Shown: positions 1-11,934, counted from the first letter of the stretch. The stretch is 64,000 bases of DNA from Isoetes taiwanensis (GCA_021234155.1 JAJEKV010000062.1:2081305-2145304), one strand, 5' to 3'. A program made the numbers and translations. The notes: generated by a model from the sequence alone, not told the origin.

Positions 1-1285
1 GCGACACATGGTGCTTAGTGGGTGCTTTTTGGGGCTATTTTCTTTGTATTTTTAAAAAATATTTTTCTTTTATTTTTTTGATATTTTTCCTGAAACGCAA
101 TCATATTACGCCTTGGAATATAAAATTTCAGCTTCATCGGAGTTATAGAAAAAAAAGATAAAAATAAGTAAAATTTTCAGCATTAGATGCTTAGGGGTGC
201 TTGGCTGGCGTAAAAATGCCCCCTAGCTCCATGCTTTGACCCACCCCTTCTCTTATATTTCATATCAAAAAGCTCCAAAAATAATTCATTCCTTACACTC
301 ATATGATTCGTACGAGATCTTAAGGTGAACTCCCCTTGGGTGCATATTCGTGGCGAGTTGCACCTTGTACAATCTCAATCATCGAATCCATTGATCCCAT
401 GGCTAGAGAGTATGTTGGGACCTGTAGGCACCTCTCGTTTTGATAATGGTCAATTATGACTTTTGGGTGCCTATATTTTTGAAATATGTATACATCGGAG
501 CCTATGCTTTGGAGTATGATACATGGGCTTGAATTACCAGAAAAACTAATGCTCTAAAAACAATGGTTTCACCAACGCAACTAACAGCCAAATTAGATCT
601 AGGTTTTTGGGTTGCCGTATGGCAATCCCGTGCTTGTACAGTTGGGGTGAAGACTTTCCAATATTTCTCGAATATCCCTGGAATGGTACTTTTTGTCCAA
701 GTCATTTGTCTATTTTATTTCTTTGGATCGTGAAGGTATACATCTTCAACCCCCAATTTTTTTTTTTTTTTTCCTTTTTTGGGCATATTTGTTTTACTTT
801 TTTTTAGACGTGCTTTTAACTTGTTAAACCATTGATTTGACCTGTGATTTTTATTGAACTAACTGGCAATCACTGGGCGTTTGATCTTGCTTGTGATCCA
901 CCGGCCGAGGAGTTGGACCTTCATCCGTCTTCCTTTGCTACAAGAGAAAGTGCAGTTTTATCGGTTGCAGACTTTTTAGAAGTAGATACCATACTTTGTT
1001 GTTTACCAAATTTTGAATGTCTTTGTAAGATCTTTAGTTGTGTGGCATATGAGTTCCCTAGGGTTAGTTGTATGCTTATGTCAGGAAAGTATTGCCGACA
1101 TCTTACAACAACACTGCTCCAAATTATTAGCATTAGCGAAGACTAGTGAAATTCTTTTGCTAGTTAACTTGACTACAAGAGAAAAGGTTTCTTCATAATT
1201 CATACCTTTTCTTTGTATGAATCCTTGTGCCACCAGTCATGCCTTATATTTCTTGCCCATCATTTGGTTGTTTTTAACTTGTAGA
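1..1285. other. No gene recognised
   Basis: AT-rich sequence with homopolymer T runs (around 757-772 and 799-806). The reading frames here are short and overlap on both strands without recognisable domains. The only structure I could relate to the rest of the window is the dispersed repeat at about 320-500. Confidence 0.6.
320..500 (+). repeat. Diverged copy of a dispersed repeat also found at about 61.3 and 61.9 kb
   Basis: The stretch with gcacctctcgttttgataa and the following tcaattatgac..gcctat resembles the two direct repeats near 61,312 and 61,915 (gacacctctcgtttcgatta..gcctat). Similarity extends upstream through the gttgcacc..atccattgatcccatggc segment. It is therefore an old copy of the unit that inserted into the right-hand Helitron. 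Family unknown. Confidence 0.5.
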
Positions 1286-2140
1286 TCAACTTGCTCCCAA
1301 TGACATTATGTCTGTTGGTTTAGCAACCATTTCATAAGTGTGAGTCCTGTTAAAGGCATGCATTTCCTCCATCATAGCTTGCTTCCATTTTTTTAGAGTC
1401 ATACCTTCTTCATAATTTAACGGTACTTCTGGTTCAAGAATAGCCAGCACATAATTAATGTCGAGAGCATCCTTATTTAGTATTTTGCTTTTGCCATCCT
1501 CTATTTTTCCATAATTAGAAATACTAATATCCAACTGCACCCTGGGTTTTTCAACCTCTATCTTTCTTTTCTTCCTTTCTTTATGCATTTTTTGGCAATT
1601 TGATCATTTTTCATCACTGTTATGAACATCATCCATCTTCAAATTCCCCTTGCATTGGTTGCTCAAGATTGTCAAGTTAATTGTCTGAGCCATATACACC
1701 ATATCATAAAAGTACTTTTCTTCTTCGAGTTGTATCTACTCAATTCCCAAGTCTTTGGTTGCTGTCAAATTATTTTTGTCCCTAAAGATCACGTCTCTAC
1801 TTATTATAATGTGCCTCTTGTTATAGCCTACAAGATAGCACTTCACAGATCTGTCATCACTTTTATTCTGAGTTCCTTTGAATGAGCATATGCCACACGT
1901 ATCCATATGTTTTAAATATATATATGATGGCACATTTCCATTTCACATCTCCTCGAGGTTTTGCCATTGAAAGACGTCAAAGGCAATTTATTTCGAATCA
2001 ATACTGCAATTTTAACTGCTTCATTCCAAAGATACTTTGACAAACCTGATTGTTTGAGCATGGATCTGACAACGTCAGATGATCCTATTCTTTCTTTCTG
2101 CTATATCATTTTGTAAAATATGCTCAGACATAATGAAAAA
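1286..2140 (-). pseudogene. Ty1-copia pol remnant (integrase end to reverse-transcriptase start)
   Basis: Read on the minus strand, the segment near 2,130-2,060 resembles the copia integrase stretch with GVAERKNR (here DIAERKNR). At 1,933-1,736 follows the integrase C-terminal part with the CYLVGYN..ISRDVIF signature. The 1,588-1,286 frame then gives the start of the copia reverse transcriptase: EPEVPLNYEEG, then KKWKQAMMEEMHAFNRTHTYEMV. The pieces lie in the order expected of a copia polyprotein but in different frames with stops, so it is dead. The catalytic YVDD region and LTRs were not found. Family assignment is from established copia motifs. Confidence 0.8.
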
Positions 2141-4100
2141 CAATATAACAAGCCTTTCAAGTGTAAACACATGAAGACTACGCTGCTTCTGTATAACTTT
2201 TATGAGTGAAAGCACTATGCCAAGTAGACGCAGCTAAAAATAGTAGTACTTAAAGAAATGTTTATTGATGCTCAAAGTAACTGAGGATTTATTGATGTTT
2301 AATAAAACTGAAGGTCCTCAAAATCCATGCAGATAAGATGTTTCTCATAATTATATCCCTTCTAAAAGAAAAAATGGGCTTCCATCAGTCGTAAATTTGT
2401 AGATACAAAACGCCATAATGGAATTCATAATACCAGTAACAAGTCCTATTTATAATGCCCTTGAATACTCTAGCTAAAAAGTACAAAAACTATAGAATTT
2501 ATTTAAAGCTTCCTATTAAAACTGTATTTACATGGAAATCAAGATTGTGGCAATATGAAATGGCTATGAGTAGGGCAATCAGCAGCTCGATAGCAGATTT
2601 GTGATGGAACTTTTGTAGCGCGGTGATTCTAGTCTTCAAGTAAGGATTCCACTGCTTTAAATAACTAGTCTACAACGTGTATAGCCAAAAGCATAGCAAT
2701 GGGATGACTATGCTGCACGACCATGCCGGGTTTTGTGAATGGACCATCATGTCTTATTTGTGATAGAGAATAATCATTCTTCCATGCTTTTGTTCGAGCA
2801 TATCTGCATGGTCCTATCTAAGATATAACATTATAATCGCCATGTTCACGATTAGCATTGGACGAAAAGCTCTGCAAAAAGACTATATTAGCATGTAGCA
2901 GGAGGTTTGCCTGAGGACATCTATCTCACAAAGATTCAAAAGCTAAGCATGTTAATAATAATATCTCAAACATGAACCTGACAATTCTACATTGAACCAG
3001 TGAAAAGCAATAGCTAGCAAATCCCATCAAGCTAAAAACATATACCATAAGCCATGCATAGCCATGCATATCAAATCTAGATAAAGCAACACACCTACAT
3101 CTCGCTTAGGTAATGGCTCGCACTGCAACAACTGCTCGATCTGGGCATCCAAGTACAAGTGCCCATTTGCCAAATGCAAAAAACATGCTTCAGCTATATA
3201 TTTAACAAGAGAATCAAAATGAGTTGTGTATTGTAGTTAAGCCCATTTGCATTTGAAATTTGGAAGTCTGTCAAATCCAAGCATGACTGATGTACAAGAA
3301 GATACTTTCATACCTTAAATCAAACAACACCAAATGTAATACTGCCAAGAATATCAAGATTCCCCTAACAAGCTGTAAGAAATGACATATGTTTCTGTAA
3401 TTCAGTATGGTAACCTCCCCGACATTGGTGCAAAATGCCATTGTGGCGGGCCCACATCAGCTCGCCAATGGCGAACAGGAAAGGCGAACAGGTTTAGATT
3501 TTTTTGGCTATGACGATGTCGGAAGAGGCTGATGGTGCTCTGTTTGAAGAAGTTGGAGCCTGCCCAAAATCTGTTGGCGCTCATCATGCTTTAAGGCACA
3601 CTTTTAGGGGATGCCAATGGCGGCATGCTAGTTGTCTACGGTTCTATTTTTGGACTACAATGGTGCATGCTAGCTCCAGAATAGCGCTAGAATGATGGTC
3701 TGCTTCTAACTAACCTGATTCTCTCAAATTAGAGGCAGTCTAGTGTCTTGGATCGATGATTTGGCTTAATAGGATCCTTGATCAGCCTTGAGTTGAGGTT
3801 GCCCATAGATCTGCTCTATCCTTCAATTTTGGAGGGAATTAACCACTCCCGCCCAGATTTGCATGGTGGAGATAGGCCTTTTTCTCGGATTCATCATGTT
3901 TGTTCATCTGAGCCCTTTGGTAAGAACTAAACTCTTTTTCAATTTCCCTTTATTTTATTTAACCTTTAATCTTCTACATGTAGAAAGGTATAAATATGCT
4001 ACAAGGTCGAGACTGAATGCATGTGGTCTGCTTCCTCTTTCTTAAGTAGAGCTTTCTCCTTTCTTCAAGATTCCTTGCTGTTCTACAGGTCTTTCTACCA
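2141..4100. other. No gene recognised
   Basis: About 2 kb of AT-rich DNA without a recognisable domain, array or RNA gene. Short frames around 3,402-3,695 overlap on both strands and look like chance. Confidence 0.55.
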
Positions 4101-4211
4101 GTCTTATAAATCCATCCACTCTATTGCTTGATCTTAGAAGTTTTCTTTTGCTCCTTGCTTTGTTTTCTTCTTCTTGATTTTAGGCCTACAGTCCTAATAT
4201 CCCTGAATGCC

Positions 4212-4745
4212 ATGAACCTTAGAAACAGCAGAAATTATGCATTCCCTCCAGATACCACTGCTGAGGAGGTGGTCATTGAACAAGCTCCTCCACCTATTTC
4301 CAAGAAAAAGAGGACAAGTTTGCCTCGAATTATTGGCCAAAATTTCCAAGCTACCCAAAAAAAGTTTGTAAGAGGAACAGGCAGAGGTTCTTGGACAATT
4401 GATACAATTGATGATGGAACTCTTTCTATTCGGAAGGATGCATTGCATTTTGGAATATTACAGACTACTTTGAGAAACCATTTATATGGTATCTCAAAGG
4501 AAAAGTTCAGTAGCACACCTAAGGGTTTAACAATAGAAAAAAAAATGTATCCAATGGTGTCTGCAGATTGCTGATGAGGGAAGGCATGTCATTTATGAAA
4601 TAGTTAAACATAGAGTAGCTTCCATGACTGTTGGCAGACTTACCTGTTTGAAGGATGGACTTCCTGGGCCTAAGTGCTGGCAACGCTTTAGAAGGAGGCA
4701 CCCAAAAAAGATAATGGTTGGTCAGTTAAGGACAGGCCGCAAATG
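4212..4745 (+). pseudogene. Tigger/pogo-type transposase, N-terminal part (copy 1)
   Basis: From an ATG at 4,212 the frame encodes MNLRNSRNYAFPPDTTAEE and runs to a TGA near 4,574. It includes TTLRNHLYGISKEKF and KGLTIEK. Beyond the stop the homology continues (GLPGPKCWQRFRRRHPKK) to about 4,740. These match the CENP-B/Tc5-type helix-turn-helix region seen also in the copy at 58,424, where the equivalent segment reads NGLPGKKWWKGFRGRHLE. Premature stops and frame changes make it a pseudogene. The C-terminal part resumes at about 5,715 after an interruption of roughly 970 bp holding a LINE tail and another ORF. Confidence 0.8.
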
Positions 4746-4785
4746 GTTGTGATACGCGCAGCTTGACCAAACAGGCAGCTGGTGA

Positions 4786-4810
4786 GAGATAAGATAAGAT
4801 AAGATAAGAA
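4786..4810. repeat. (GATAA)n microsatellite
   Basis: Five adjacent gataa units directly after the interrupted transposase sequence. A similar motif, gataaaa, is repeated at about 6,376-6,430. Confidence 0.8.
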
Positions 4811-4874
4811 TTATGCATAAAAAACAATAAAGATTATGCTTTCCAGGTATAATAAATTAGTTACTTTTTATTAT

Positions 4875-5070
4875 GCTCACCATTCCAGGTATACCGTGTC
4901 CTCTAGGACGGTATTGAACTGTCCTATACAATTGTACAGCGTGCCAGCATACTTATTACTGCTAAGGTTTTTCTCTCCCATAGGCCAATCGGTCTCCGTG
5001 GACGCTAAAAAATCTATTCTATTCTATTCTATTCTATTCTTCATAATTATTCTATTCTATTCTTCATAAC
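4875..5070 (+). mobile_element. 3' end of a non-LTR retrotransposon with (ATTCT)n tail
   Basis: The sequence tggt/ccagcatacttattactgctaagg, then cccataggccaatcggtctccgtgga, then an (attct)n tract (5,012-5,070) matches, in opposite orientation, the end of the minus-strand LINE at 6,516-6,690. The palindrome-like core GGCCAATCGGTC at 4,983-4,994 is shared with the LINE end at 27,828. This is a severely 5'-truncated insertion that, with the following ORF, splits Tigger copy 1. Confidence 0.75.
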
Positions 5071-5150
5071 TATTCATCAAATACATTACTACATTATATA
5101 TTGATGAATAGGTGCTGGATACACCTAAAGCACACAAAGCATCACAACAG

Positions 5151-5420
5151 TTACTCGTCGTGACCACGCAAGGTCAACGAGTTAATCTCGTATGTGTCGC
5201 GCTCTGGAAGCCATACAAGATGGATAACAACATGGTGGTAACCGAGAGAATCCATCTCGTGACGATTAGCTATGGATTGCAAGTAGGGATCAAGGTGGAT
5301 ACCTCTCATTATGCATTTATTCAGATCATTGTAAGTCATGGAGCAAGTGATGGCCTCGATATCTTCAGCTCGAGCAGGCGACAGTGCTCTATCGGTAGCA
5401 GATCTTGATCGTCGAGACAT
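5151..5420 (-). CDS. Small intact ORF (89 aa), unrecognised
   Basis: An uninterrupted 89-residue frame on the minus strand starts with MSRRSRSATDRALSPARAED and is arginine-rich at the N-terminus. It has no signal peptide, membrane segment or cysteine pattern, and I recognise no family. A TATA-like string (tataaata, about 5,447-5,459) lies only about 30-40 bp upstream of the ATG, which would leave almost no 5' leader, so either the start or the TATA call may be wrong. It sits inside the DNA that interrupts Tigger copy 1, next to a tandem repeat, so it may belong to an unidentified inserted element rather than to a host gene. Confidence 0.3.
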   Translation of the reverse strand: MSRRSRSATDRALSPARAEDIEAITCSMTYNDLNKCIMRGIHLDPYLQSIANRHEMDSLGYHHVVIHLVWLPERDTYEINSLTLRGHDE

Positions 5421-5467
5421 TGCAAATGAATGTCTCCACTCGTGCGGATATATTTATACCCATGAAT

Positions 5468-5565
5468 AATAATAATGGTGTATGTATCTACTATCAATAA
5501 TAGTGGTGTATGTATCTACCATCAATAAAAGTGGTGTATGTATCTACCATCAATAATAGTGGTGG
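5468..5565. repeat. Three-copy tandem repeat, about 32-bp unit
   Basis: The unit caataatagtggtgtatg..tctaccat is repeated about three times with small differences, immediately upstream of the minus-strand ORF 5,151-5,420. It could be a minisatellite or a promoter-proximal repeat. Confidence 0.75.
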
Positions 5566-5714
5566 GTTGGCCACGTAATACTTGGGTGGCAATTAATAAT
5601 TTTGATGGATACTCGTTCTTTAGAATAGGAGAAATACTTCTGCTTGACTAGATTAACTGAGGTCAAAATTCTCAAAATCGCGTTATTCTCTTCAACTAAT
5701 GAAATCATGCTTCT

Positions 5715-6130
5715 TAGGTCTGCACAATGCATTGAAATGGTTAGGGCGAAGGTGAAGGAAATGACCACATCAAACTTGAATACTTTTTATTGAACTTTGA
5801 GGGAAGTTTTGGATAAGCTAAAGTTAGAGGCATGCAGAATATGGAATTGTGATGAGACTGGAGTGCAAGCGGGATGCAGAACAAGGATGAGAGTGATTGC
5901 TAGATAGCGAGCACAAAATGTCATTGAAAATGTGCCCAAAAATTGTGAATGGATGACTGTCCTTGTGTGTATAGGCTTTAGGATTCCTAACCTCTATGTT
6001 TTTAAAGGAAAAAGAATGCAAGACACAAATTTAATTAAAGGTTGTGAAGCTGGTGCTATCATGTCCATGATTTTGGTATGGCTATGCTTTGTAGCTTGGG
6101 TTATGGCCTTGGTAAGCATGGAGCTATAGA
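5715..6130 (+). pseudogene. Tigger/pogo-type transposase, central part (copy 1, continued)
   Basis: The segment begins with a RSAQCIE-like stretch and includes CRIWNCDETGVQAGCRTRMRV, which holds the first catalytic aspartate region (WNCDETG) of DDE_1 transposases. It continues VPKNCEWMTVLV, then NLYVFKGKRMQD and GCEAGA. The order and wording match the copy at 58.4 kb. An intron present there between VLVYVNAAG and NKIPNLYVF is missing or collapsed here. Coding similarity ends near 6,070, so the second and third catalytic positions are absent. Stops occur in the first half. It is the downstream half of the element that starts at 4,212. Confidence 0.8.
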
Positions 6131-6515
6131 TGTAAGATAATGAGGTTTTTGTCTGATAAGTTTTTAAAATATGTCCCTTGGTTCATGACCTTGTGGAGAT
6201 ATCTTTAAGAAGGCAATAATCTTAAGAAATGTTTAGATGTCGATGTAGATAAGGAAAGGCCAAGGATAGAGTAATTCGTTCTTTTAGCTTAGGCCAAAGA
6301 CAACTATATACGTCATGTTTTTTTTAGAAGTCATGTTTTTTTTTAGAAGGCATAAATATCACTCTAGGACAAATATACCATAAAAGATAAAAGTTATGAC
6401 ATAAAGATAAAAGATAAAAGATAAAAGTTAACAGTTATGAATTAAGGAAAGCAAAGGTTATCAACAAAGGGGGCTTTTACTGCATCAAAAGACAATCATA
6501 ACACGTATATATTAA
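6131..6515. other. AT-rich spacer with (GATAAAA)n-type repeats
   Basis: No coding signal. Several gataaaag units at 6,376-6,430 form a degenerate microsatellite. The spacer separates Tigger copy 1 from the LINE tail at 6,516. Confidence 0.6.
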
Positions 6516-8285
6516 AAAGAATAGAATAGAATGTATTTTTATCATCCACGGAGACCAATTGGCCTATGGGATCCAAACAAAGAGAGCAGCAGCGTATTAC
6601 TGTCAGAATTAAAAAAACCCCGCCCCGAAGGGTTTTTGAGGGAAAAACCTTAGCAATAATAAGTATGCTGGTAGACTGTACAATCTATAAGACAATTCAA
6701 TACTGCACCAAAGAACACAGCTGGGTCCATGTATCCATAACATCATGAAGGTATGATCCCAACAAGCCCATGAAGGGCATTTTCAACAGCACATGCAGTG
6801 GCTGGTCAGGCATAACTAACTGAACATACTGTGCTCGGATATGATCGAATGTTGGGCATATCTGAAGGAAGTGGCATTCATCCTCAAAGGCACCCTGTTG
6901 ATAACATTGACAGATCCTGTCCAAGTCCATTGGCCTGTGCGCACCCATGCGAATAGAAGCTATCAGTCTGCACTTCTTCCTGGGCAAATGGCTGTGCAGG
7001 TAGTGTGAACCTGGGATTGACTTGCTGCCGAAAGTGTTCCATCTTGACATGCCTCAGAGCGTCTGCATCCTATAGGTTGCCAAGGAAGTAAGCATCAAGG
7101 TACTGCCCCCATGCATCGTGATCCTTCTCTATCCGTACTTGCACACATTCGTGTGCTTGTAAATTGCATCGGGAGAATCACTGAGCTTGCTTGTTCTTCC
7201 AACAGGCTTTGAGGCACTATGGACCCATTGCTATGGCCAAAGCAAGATTGGGCAGACGGGCATTACCCATCCAACTACCTTCTGGAAGTAAATGATATGA
7301 TGGTCTAGTGCAGCCCTCTGAAGGAGTAGGAAACCCATCTCGTAGAGCTAGATTTGATATGGAACTATGGACTTTACCCCAAGTGCTCATGGTAAGAAGG
7401 CCTTTTGTACCTACTCCAAGTCATTTCAGGCGAGGAATATCACCGGACCCCACACCTCCGCTTTGTACAGGAGAACCGGCTCGACCAGGGCCCTGAACAG
7501 GTGTGATTGGTAACCCCAGGTATACATCTCTGCCTTGTGACTATTGTTCTGCATGGCATATAGTGCTTTCCACCTTGCTTTGTCGCGCAACCTGATAGAA
7601 GCATCGCGTGAGTAGGAAACTCGATCCCTAAATGCTTCTAGGTCAGAGCCACCCCCACATTTTGTACCTGGTAAGTGAAGGCGGGAGGTCTTGGCTGACG
7701 AGAGGATGAAACAAGCAGCACTCTAGTTTTGACCAAGTTAACTCGCATGCTAGTGAACCAGCAGAAAGTGTCTTGAGCATCCACGTGATGCTGCATGTCT
7801 TCTGGAGTGTAGGCCAAGAGGTCCACGTCGTCAGCGTATATGAGTTTGCCGAATTATGTGGTGCATGAGTTGAGAACCCGCCCTTCTGTACTCAGCAAGC
7901 CAAGCTTCTAGCTAATCAATATAAAGGCCAAAGAGCGTCGGGGAGAGGGGGTAATCATGCGCACCCCAATACTAATGACGACAGGTTGTTCTGATTGTGT
8001 GAGACTGCCTAAGCATGCCTCATATCAACTGTAGATTGCATTTTGTAAGCCGATAGGGGTCCCTAGCTGCCTCAATCTGTCCCACAACTTGTCCCGGGGT
8101 ATTGTGTCTAAAGCCTTTTGTGAAATCCACAAAACAATAGTACAGGTTTTGCTAGCGATTCTTGCTATCCTCGATCAATGTCCCCAGGATGAAAATATGG
8201 TTGTGGTACTTTATACCATATATTGTTTTATGGTTTATCAAATACAGCCAAAAAGACCATGCGTGATGTGTAGATGTTAGTTTGT
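6516..8285 (-). pseudogene. 5'-truncated LINE (reverse transcriptase to 3' end), YADD retained
   Basis: Read on the minus strand from about 8,280, the sequence gives the reverse-transcriptase palm with FVDFT and a QIEAARDPYRLTK-like stretch. LIYADDVDLLAYTPEDM follows with an intact YADD motif at 7,838-7,827, then SMRVNLVKTRVLLVSSS. The C-terminal segment (7,050-6,697) holds a Cys/His cluster: CRLIASIRMGAHRP, then CQCYQQGAFEDECHFLQICP. The element ends in the conserved 3' block GGCCAATTGGTC (6,564-6,553, minus) and an attct-type tail (6,516-6,533). It is the same family as the GC-rich copy at 22.9-27.87 kb. Frameshifts and stops make it non-functional, and the endonuclease is missing. Confidence 0.8.
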
Positions 8286-8753
8286 ATCACTTTTTAGACT
8301 ATCCTTCCACACTAAGAATATCGTGTTTGCTTTGATGCTCCCTTGGAGACATAAAACCTATATATATGTATACTCTAACGGACAATAGGACAAAGAATGG
8401 CATTAGAATGGGGATCTGGCATTAGACTCTGCATGATAGCAACAACAAATCATTCTTTCCATAGCTAAGTAGAAGATTTGGATTTTGGATTGGCTGTTAT
8501 CTTTTAGATCCAAAATATCTTCTAGGACAGTTAGATGCTTATGTTATCACCAGGGAATTGGTGTTAAGGGTCTAATCCTTGGGTTGATTGGGTTGCTAAT
8601 ACCCTTGCATTGACCTTGGCTAGTAGGAATAAGACCTTTAAGTTGGTCTTATTCTAGGCCATTCCAATCGTTTCACAATTTAATGTTTGATAATGAAAGC
8701 TTATTTTGTGTATTTGGTGGTTTTGCATCCTAAATCTAGTGCATCTCCATTGA
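8286..8753. other. No gene recognised
   Basis: AT-rich spacer between the LINE and the gypsy remnant. It may include decayed gypsy sequence, but no motif is readable. Confidence 0.5.
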
Positions 8754-10300
8754 ATGAGCATAAAACTATTTTTTTTGCAAACTTTGCCATCCCATTGTCT
8801 GGAGAACCAAAGGATTGGTCTTCTTTCTAGGAAAGAGCCTCCTAATCAAGCTCCTTATCGGAGAATGCATGGCCAACAAGTTGAGATTAGACGCCAACTT
8901 GATGAGTACTTCGGATTGCTCTGCCATAGTTCTTCGCCTTTTGGTGCTCCTGTCACGTTCAAGAAAAAAAGAAAGTTCTTGATGCATGCGTATAGATTAT
9001 TCTGCTTTTAATAAGATCACCATAAAAAATAGCTTTCTTATCCAAGGCCAGATGATTTCTGCGATCAACTCCAAGATGCCCAGTTTTCAACCGTCTTTGA
9101 TCAACTCCAAGATGTTCCTTTCCAATGGAATCATAATCAGCAATTCACTTTCTAAATTTTGAAGGACGTCATAGTTAATCCTCCCGTTCTGCTTTTGCCA
9201 AAGTTTGATCTACCTTATTTATTATGTGCTAATGCAAGTGGCATGGCTTTGGGCGCAGTTTTGATGCAGGATGGTCATCTTATAAAAGTCGGAAGTTTTC
9301 TGACACGAAAAGTAGATATAGTGTTTATGATAAAGAATCTATGGTTATCTTTTAGGGTCAATGGTTCATATTTTGACTGACCACTAAAGCATTAAGCGCA
9401 TTATCTCACAGAAAACGTTATAAAAAGGCAACTGAAATGGGTTGCTTTTATGCAACAATATAATTTCTCGGACTATCGTCCCGGTAAAGAGAATGTTGTG
9501 GCATTGATTATCTCCCTCTATAGTACAATCCAACCATTTGGAGGAAATGAAGCCATTATATGCCACTGATCATGATTATAAAGATATTTGGTTATTGGCT
9601 CAAAGGGGCAAGGCTTATAGATATAAGATCGTTAATGAGTTCTTATATAAAGGTCCAACGCTATGCATTGTTCGTGACTTTAGACCACTTATTCTTAGAG
9701 AGGTTCATGATGCAGCATAAAGGCGACCTTGGCAATACTTTGTTTGTTTGGCCTAGATTGCGAGGAGATGTCTTGATTCATATTCGTCATTGTGTAACTT
9801 GTCAACGGATAAAGAAAACGAACAAGATATCTCATGGTGGTCCTTTGTCCTTACCTATTTCAGAAGCAAAGTTGAGAGCAAATTCTTGCAAGGATACTGT
9901 CATTTGGATGGTTATTGATTGTTTAACTAAGCATGCACATTTCATTCCTTATTCAGATAAGTTGATCGCTTATAGTACGGCTACACTCTTTATCAAAGAG
10001 ATATTTAGGGTACATGGATTGCTTAAGTTTATTGTATCTGATCGTGATACAAAGTTTGCCAGTAAATTTTGTAAGGGATTGTTTATGCAATTAAGGTTTT
10101 CCACTACTTCTCACCCAGAAATGGATGGACAATTCGAGATGGTAAACAAAGTTATATGTTCCATCTTAAGGGGGTTTGTTAATGAGCATCAAGGTCATTG
10201 GAAAGAGTATTTGCCTTTTGCTGAATTTGTATACAACACTACCCAACAGAAGTCTTCGAAGGAGGTGAACTTCCTTGGGAAGTTATCCTTGACATATTCA
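8754..10300 (+). pseudogene. Ty3-gypsy pol remnant (RT, RNase H, integrase)
   Basis: Domains appear in gypsy order. At 8,780-8,980 is the start of the reverse transcriptase (PYRRMHGQQVEIRRQLDEY, then SSSPFGAPVTF). At 9,159-9,380 is the end of RT into RNase H (PPVLLLPKFDLPYLLCANAS, GMALGAVLMQ). At about 9,560-10,270 is the integrase, with the zinc-binding HIRHCVTCQRIKK and then a core with VIDCLTKHAHFIPY, VSDRDTKFASKF and NEHQGHWKEYLPFAEFVYN. The RT catalytic block is deleted and there are frame changes between domains. The longest open stretch is about 9,560-10,375. No LTRs were identified. Integrase residues are typical of plant gypsy elements. Confidence 0.88.
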
Positions 10301-10563
10301 AAACTTTCCTTCTTTAAGAACACTAATGTCTTGAGAATTCTAGCCCTCGTCTTGAAGAAGTGGTCACCTGTGTAATCAGTGGAGACCTTAACATATACCT
10401 TCTCATCAAGCATCTCCTGGAATAAGGCCCTGCAGTCTTCATAGTGCATGCCTCTGAGGCACCGCAGATAAGCCTGACTGAAGTAGTTACTATCCTTGGC
10501 CCAGACACAGACTAGATCTCTATCCCCCTTCCCAATACACAAGAGATGTAAACATAAGATCAA
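10270..10563 (-). other. Unrecognised minus-strand ORF beyond the gypsy breakpoint
   Basis: The frame reads GKGDRDLVCVWAKDSN, then FSQAYLRCLRGMHYEDCRALF and continues without a stop to near the end of the gypsy homology. The composition looks protein-like rather than random, and it begins where gypsy similarity fades (about 10,270). I do not recognise the family. It may be an exon-sized host gene fragment, or chance. Confidence 0.3.
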
Positions 10564-10589
10564 CCAACATCGTACATCAACATAACATG

Positions 10590-11699
10590 CTCCTCTTTTT
10601 TATTGAAGGCTATATTATTTTTATATATGAAGAGATAGTACAAAAAGGGTACATAGTAGTACAAGAAAAGATCAAAATGACTTTTTTTTAGAGGGAAGTC
10701 CTACCCTTGAGAAAAAAAAATAGTTTTTTTGAAGGGGAAGCTTATAAAACCCCTGTTCATGAAATGTTCAATAGTATCAGCATAATAAGTCCTACTGCCA
10801 AAACATTTTATACTCTAATATCCTCCTGATGTTTAGTATTTCCTTCCCGTCCCTGCTTAAGTTGATGAAGTCACAATATGAGCAATCACACAGGTGGCTT
10901 TTTGCCAGATTAAATCTTCCAGCCCTGTCCAGAGCTTCACAAATGAGCCCTCTTCTAGAGTCATAGTTTTGAGTACATGAACAGTCACATTTGCATGAGT
11001 CTCCATGGTAAGATATTTGGGCAGACCCAAGATGGTCCAATGACATTGAATTAATCATCGGGTTAATTCTGTCCCATTTCAGAATCCGCATGAGGATTAA
11101 GGTATTACCTGCAAAATCAAAGATAGGAGTTAGTTTGTTTCAAATACCTCCTATATCCAAGCAATGTCATATTTGACTTGCTGAATAACAGCTTTGGGCC
11201 ATATGATCTCCTGCTAAAAAATTAGAGAGTTGCGAGCTTTCCATATTCTCCAAAGAAGGATATATATTCTCCAATTATTAGGCTGATATGGAAAAAGTAT
11301 ATCCACTAGAGGAGTATTTGAAAGGTAAGGAATATTGAACTCCTCTGATGCAAGTTCTAAAACCCATTCTACCCATAGACATCCTTGAAAGAATAGAATA
11401 GAATAGAGATGTTCCTCATTGTCCATTTCTTGTAAACATCTTTCACACACATTAGAGTGAGCCATTTTCAACCTAAATCTTCTGGCATTGGTGGCAAGGA
11501 TCCTATGCCACAACTGCCACATAAAAGATTTAATTTTGGGATTTATAGGCGAGTTCCACATGAACATAAGATTAGCTATACACCTGTTTTCATTAATATT
11601 CCATTTCAGATGGATAGAAATAAAGGAATCATGAGTAAGATACCTGTAGGGCTTTTTTAACCTTGTGGGTAACGGTATTAGAGCCTGGTCATGCCCCAT
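10590..11699 (-). pseudogene. L1-type LINE, C-terminal region (zf-RVT)
   Basis: The minus-strand frame 11,699-11,214 contains the plant L1 zf-RVT signature: FMWNSPINPKIKSFMWQLWH, ILATNARRF, MAHSNVCERCLQEMDNEEHL, and at the end RIYILLWRIWKARNSLIF. Downstream (11,091-10,792) is a cysteine-rich tail (CKCDCSCTQNY, then CDCSYCDF). The 3' end near 10,590 (ttttttattg on the plus strand) resembles the start of the retroposon at 50,460. With the ORF1/endonuclease fragments at 14.6-16.3 kb on the same strand it probably forms one element whose RT was lost or replaced by the DNA at 11.7-14.6 kb. Confidence 0.75.
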
Positions 11700-11734
11700 T
11701 GTTTCTTGCTAGCTGCTACATTCCCCATGCAGGC

Positions 11735-11934
11735 TCTAAGTTCTACCAGGTACATGATGCAGACACAGATGTCCAGATGCCGTATAGGGAATTGTATGAT
11801 GACATAGACCGCTATAGACAATAGGGACATGTGTTTTTGCTAGGATATTTCAATGCTCGTACAACGCAGTTGCAGTCGGTGACCTTCCAAGGTGACGCTA
11901 ATGCTGATCCGCTTTGGCTTGAGACAGCCGCTAT
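11735..11934 (+). pseudogene. LINE endonuclease fragment
   Basis: Plus-strand translation gives YRELYDDIDRYRQ, a stop, then GHVFLLGYFNARTTQLQSVT. This is the C-terminal part of an APE-type LINE endonuclease, where the family motif GDFNART here reads GYFNART, so the catalytic Asp is changed. The same segment occurs in the GC-rich LINE at about 24,790-24,890. The fragment ends where the minus-strand cysteine-rich ORF ends (11,935). Confidence 0.7.
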
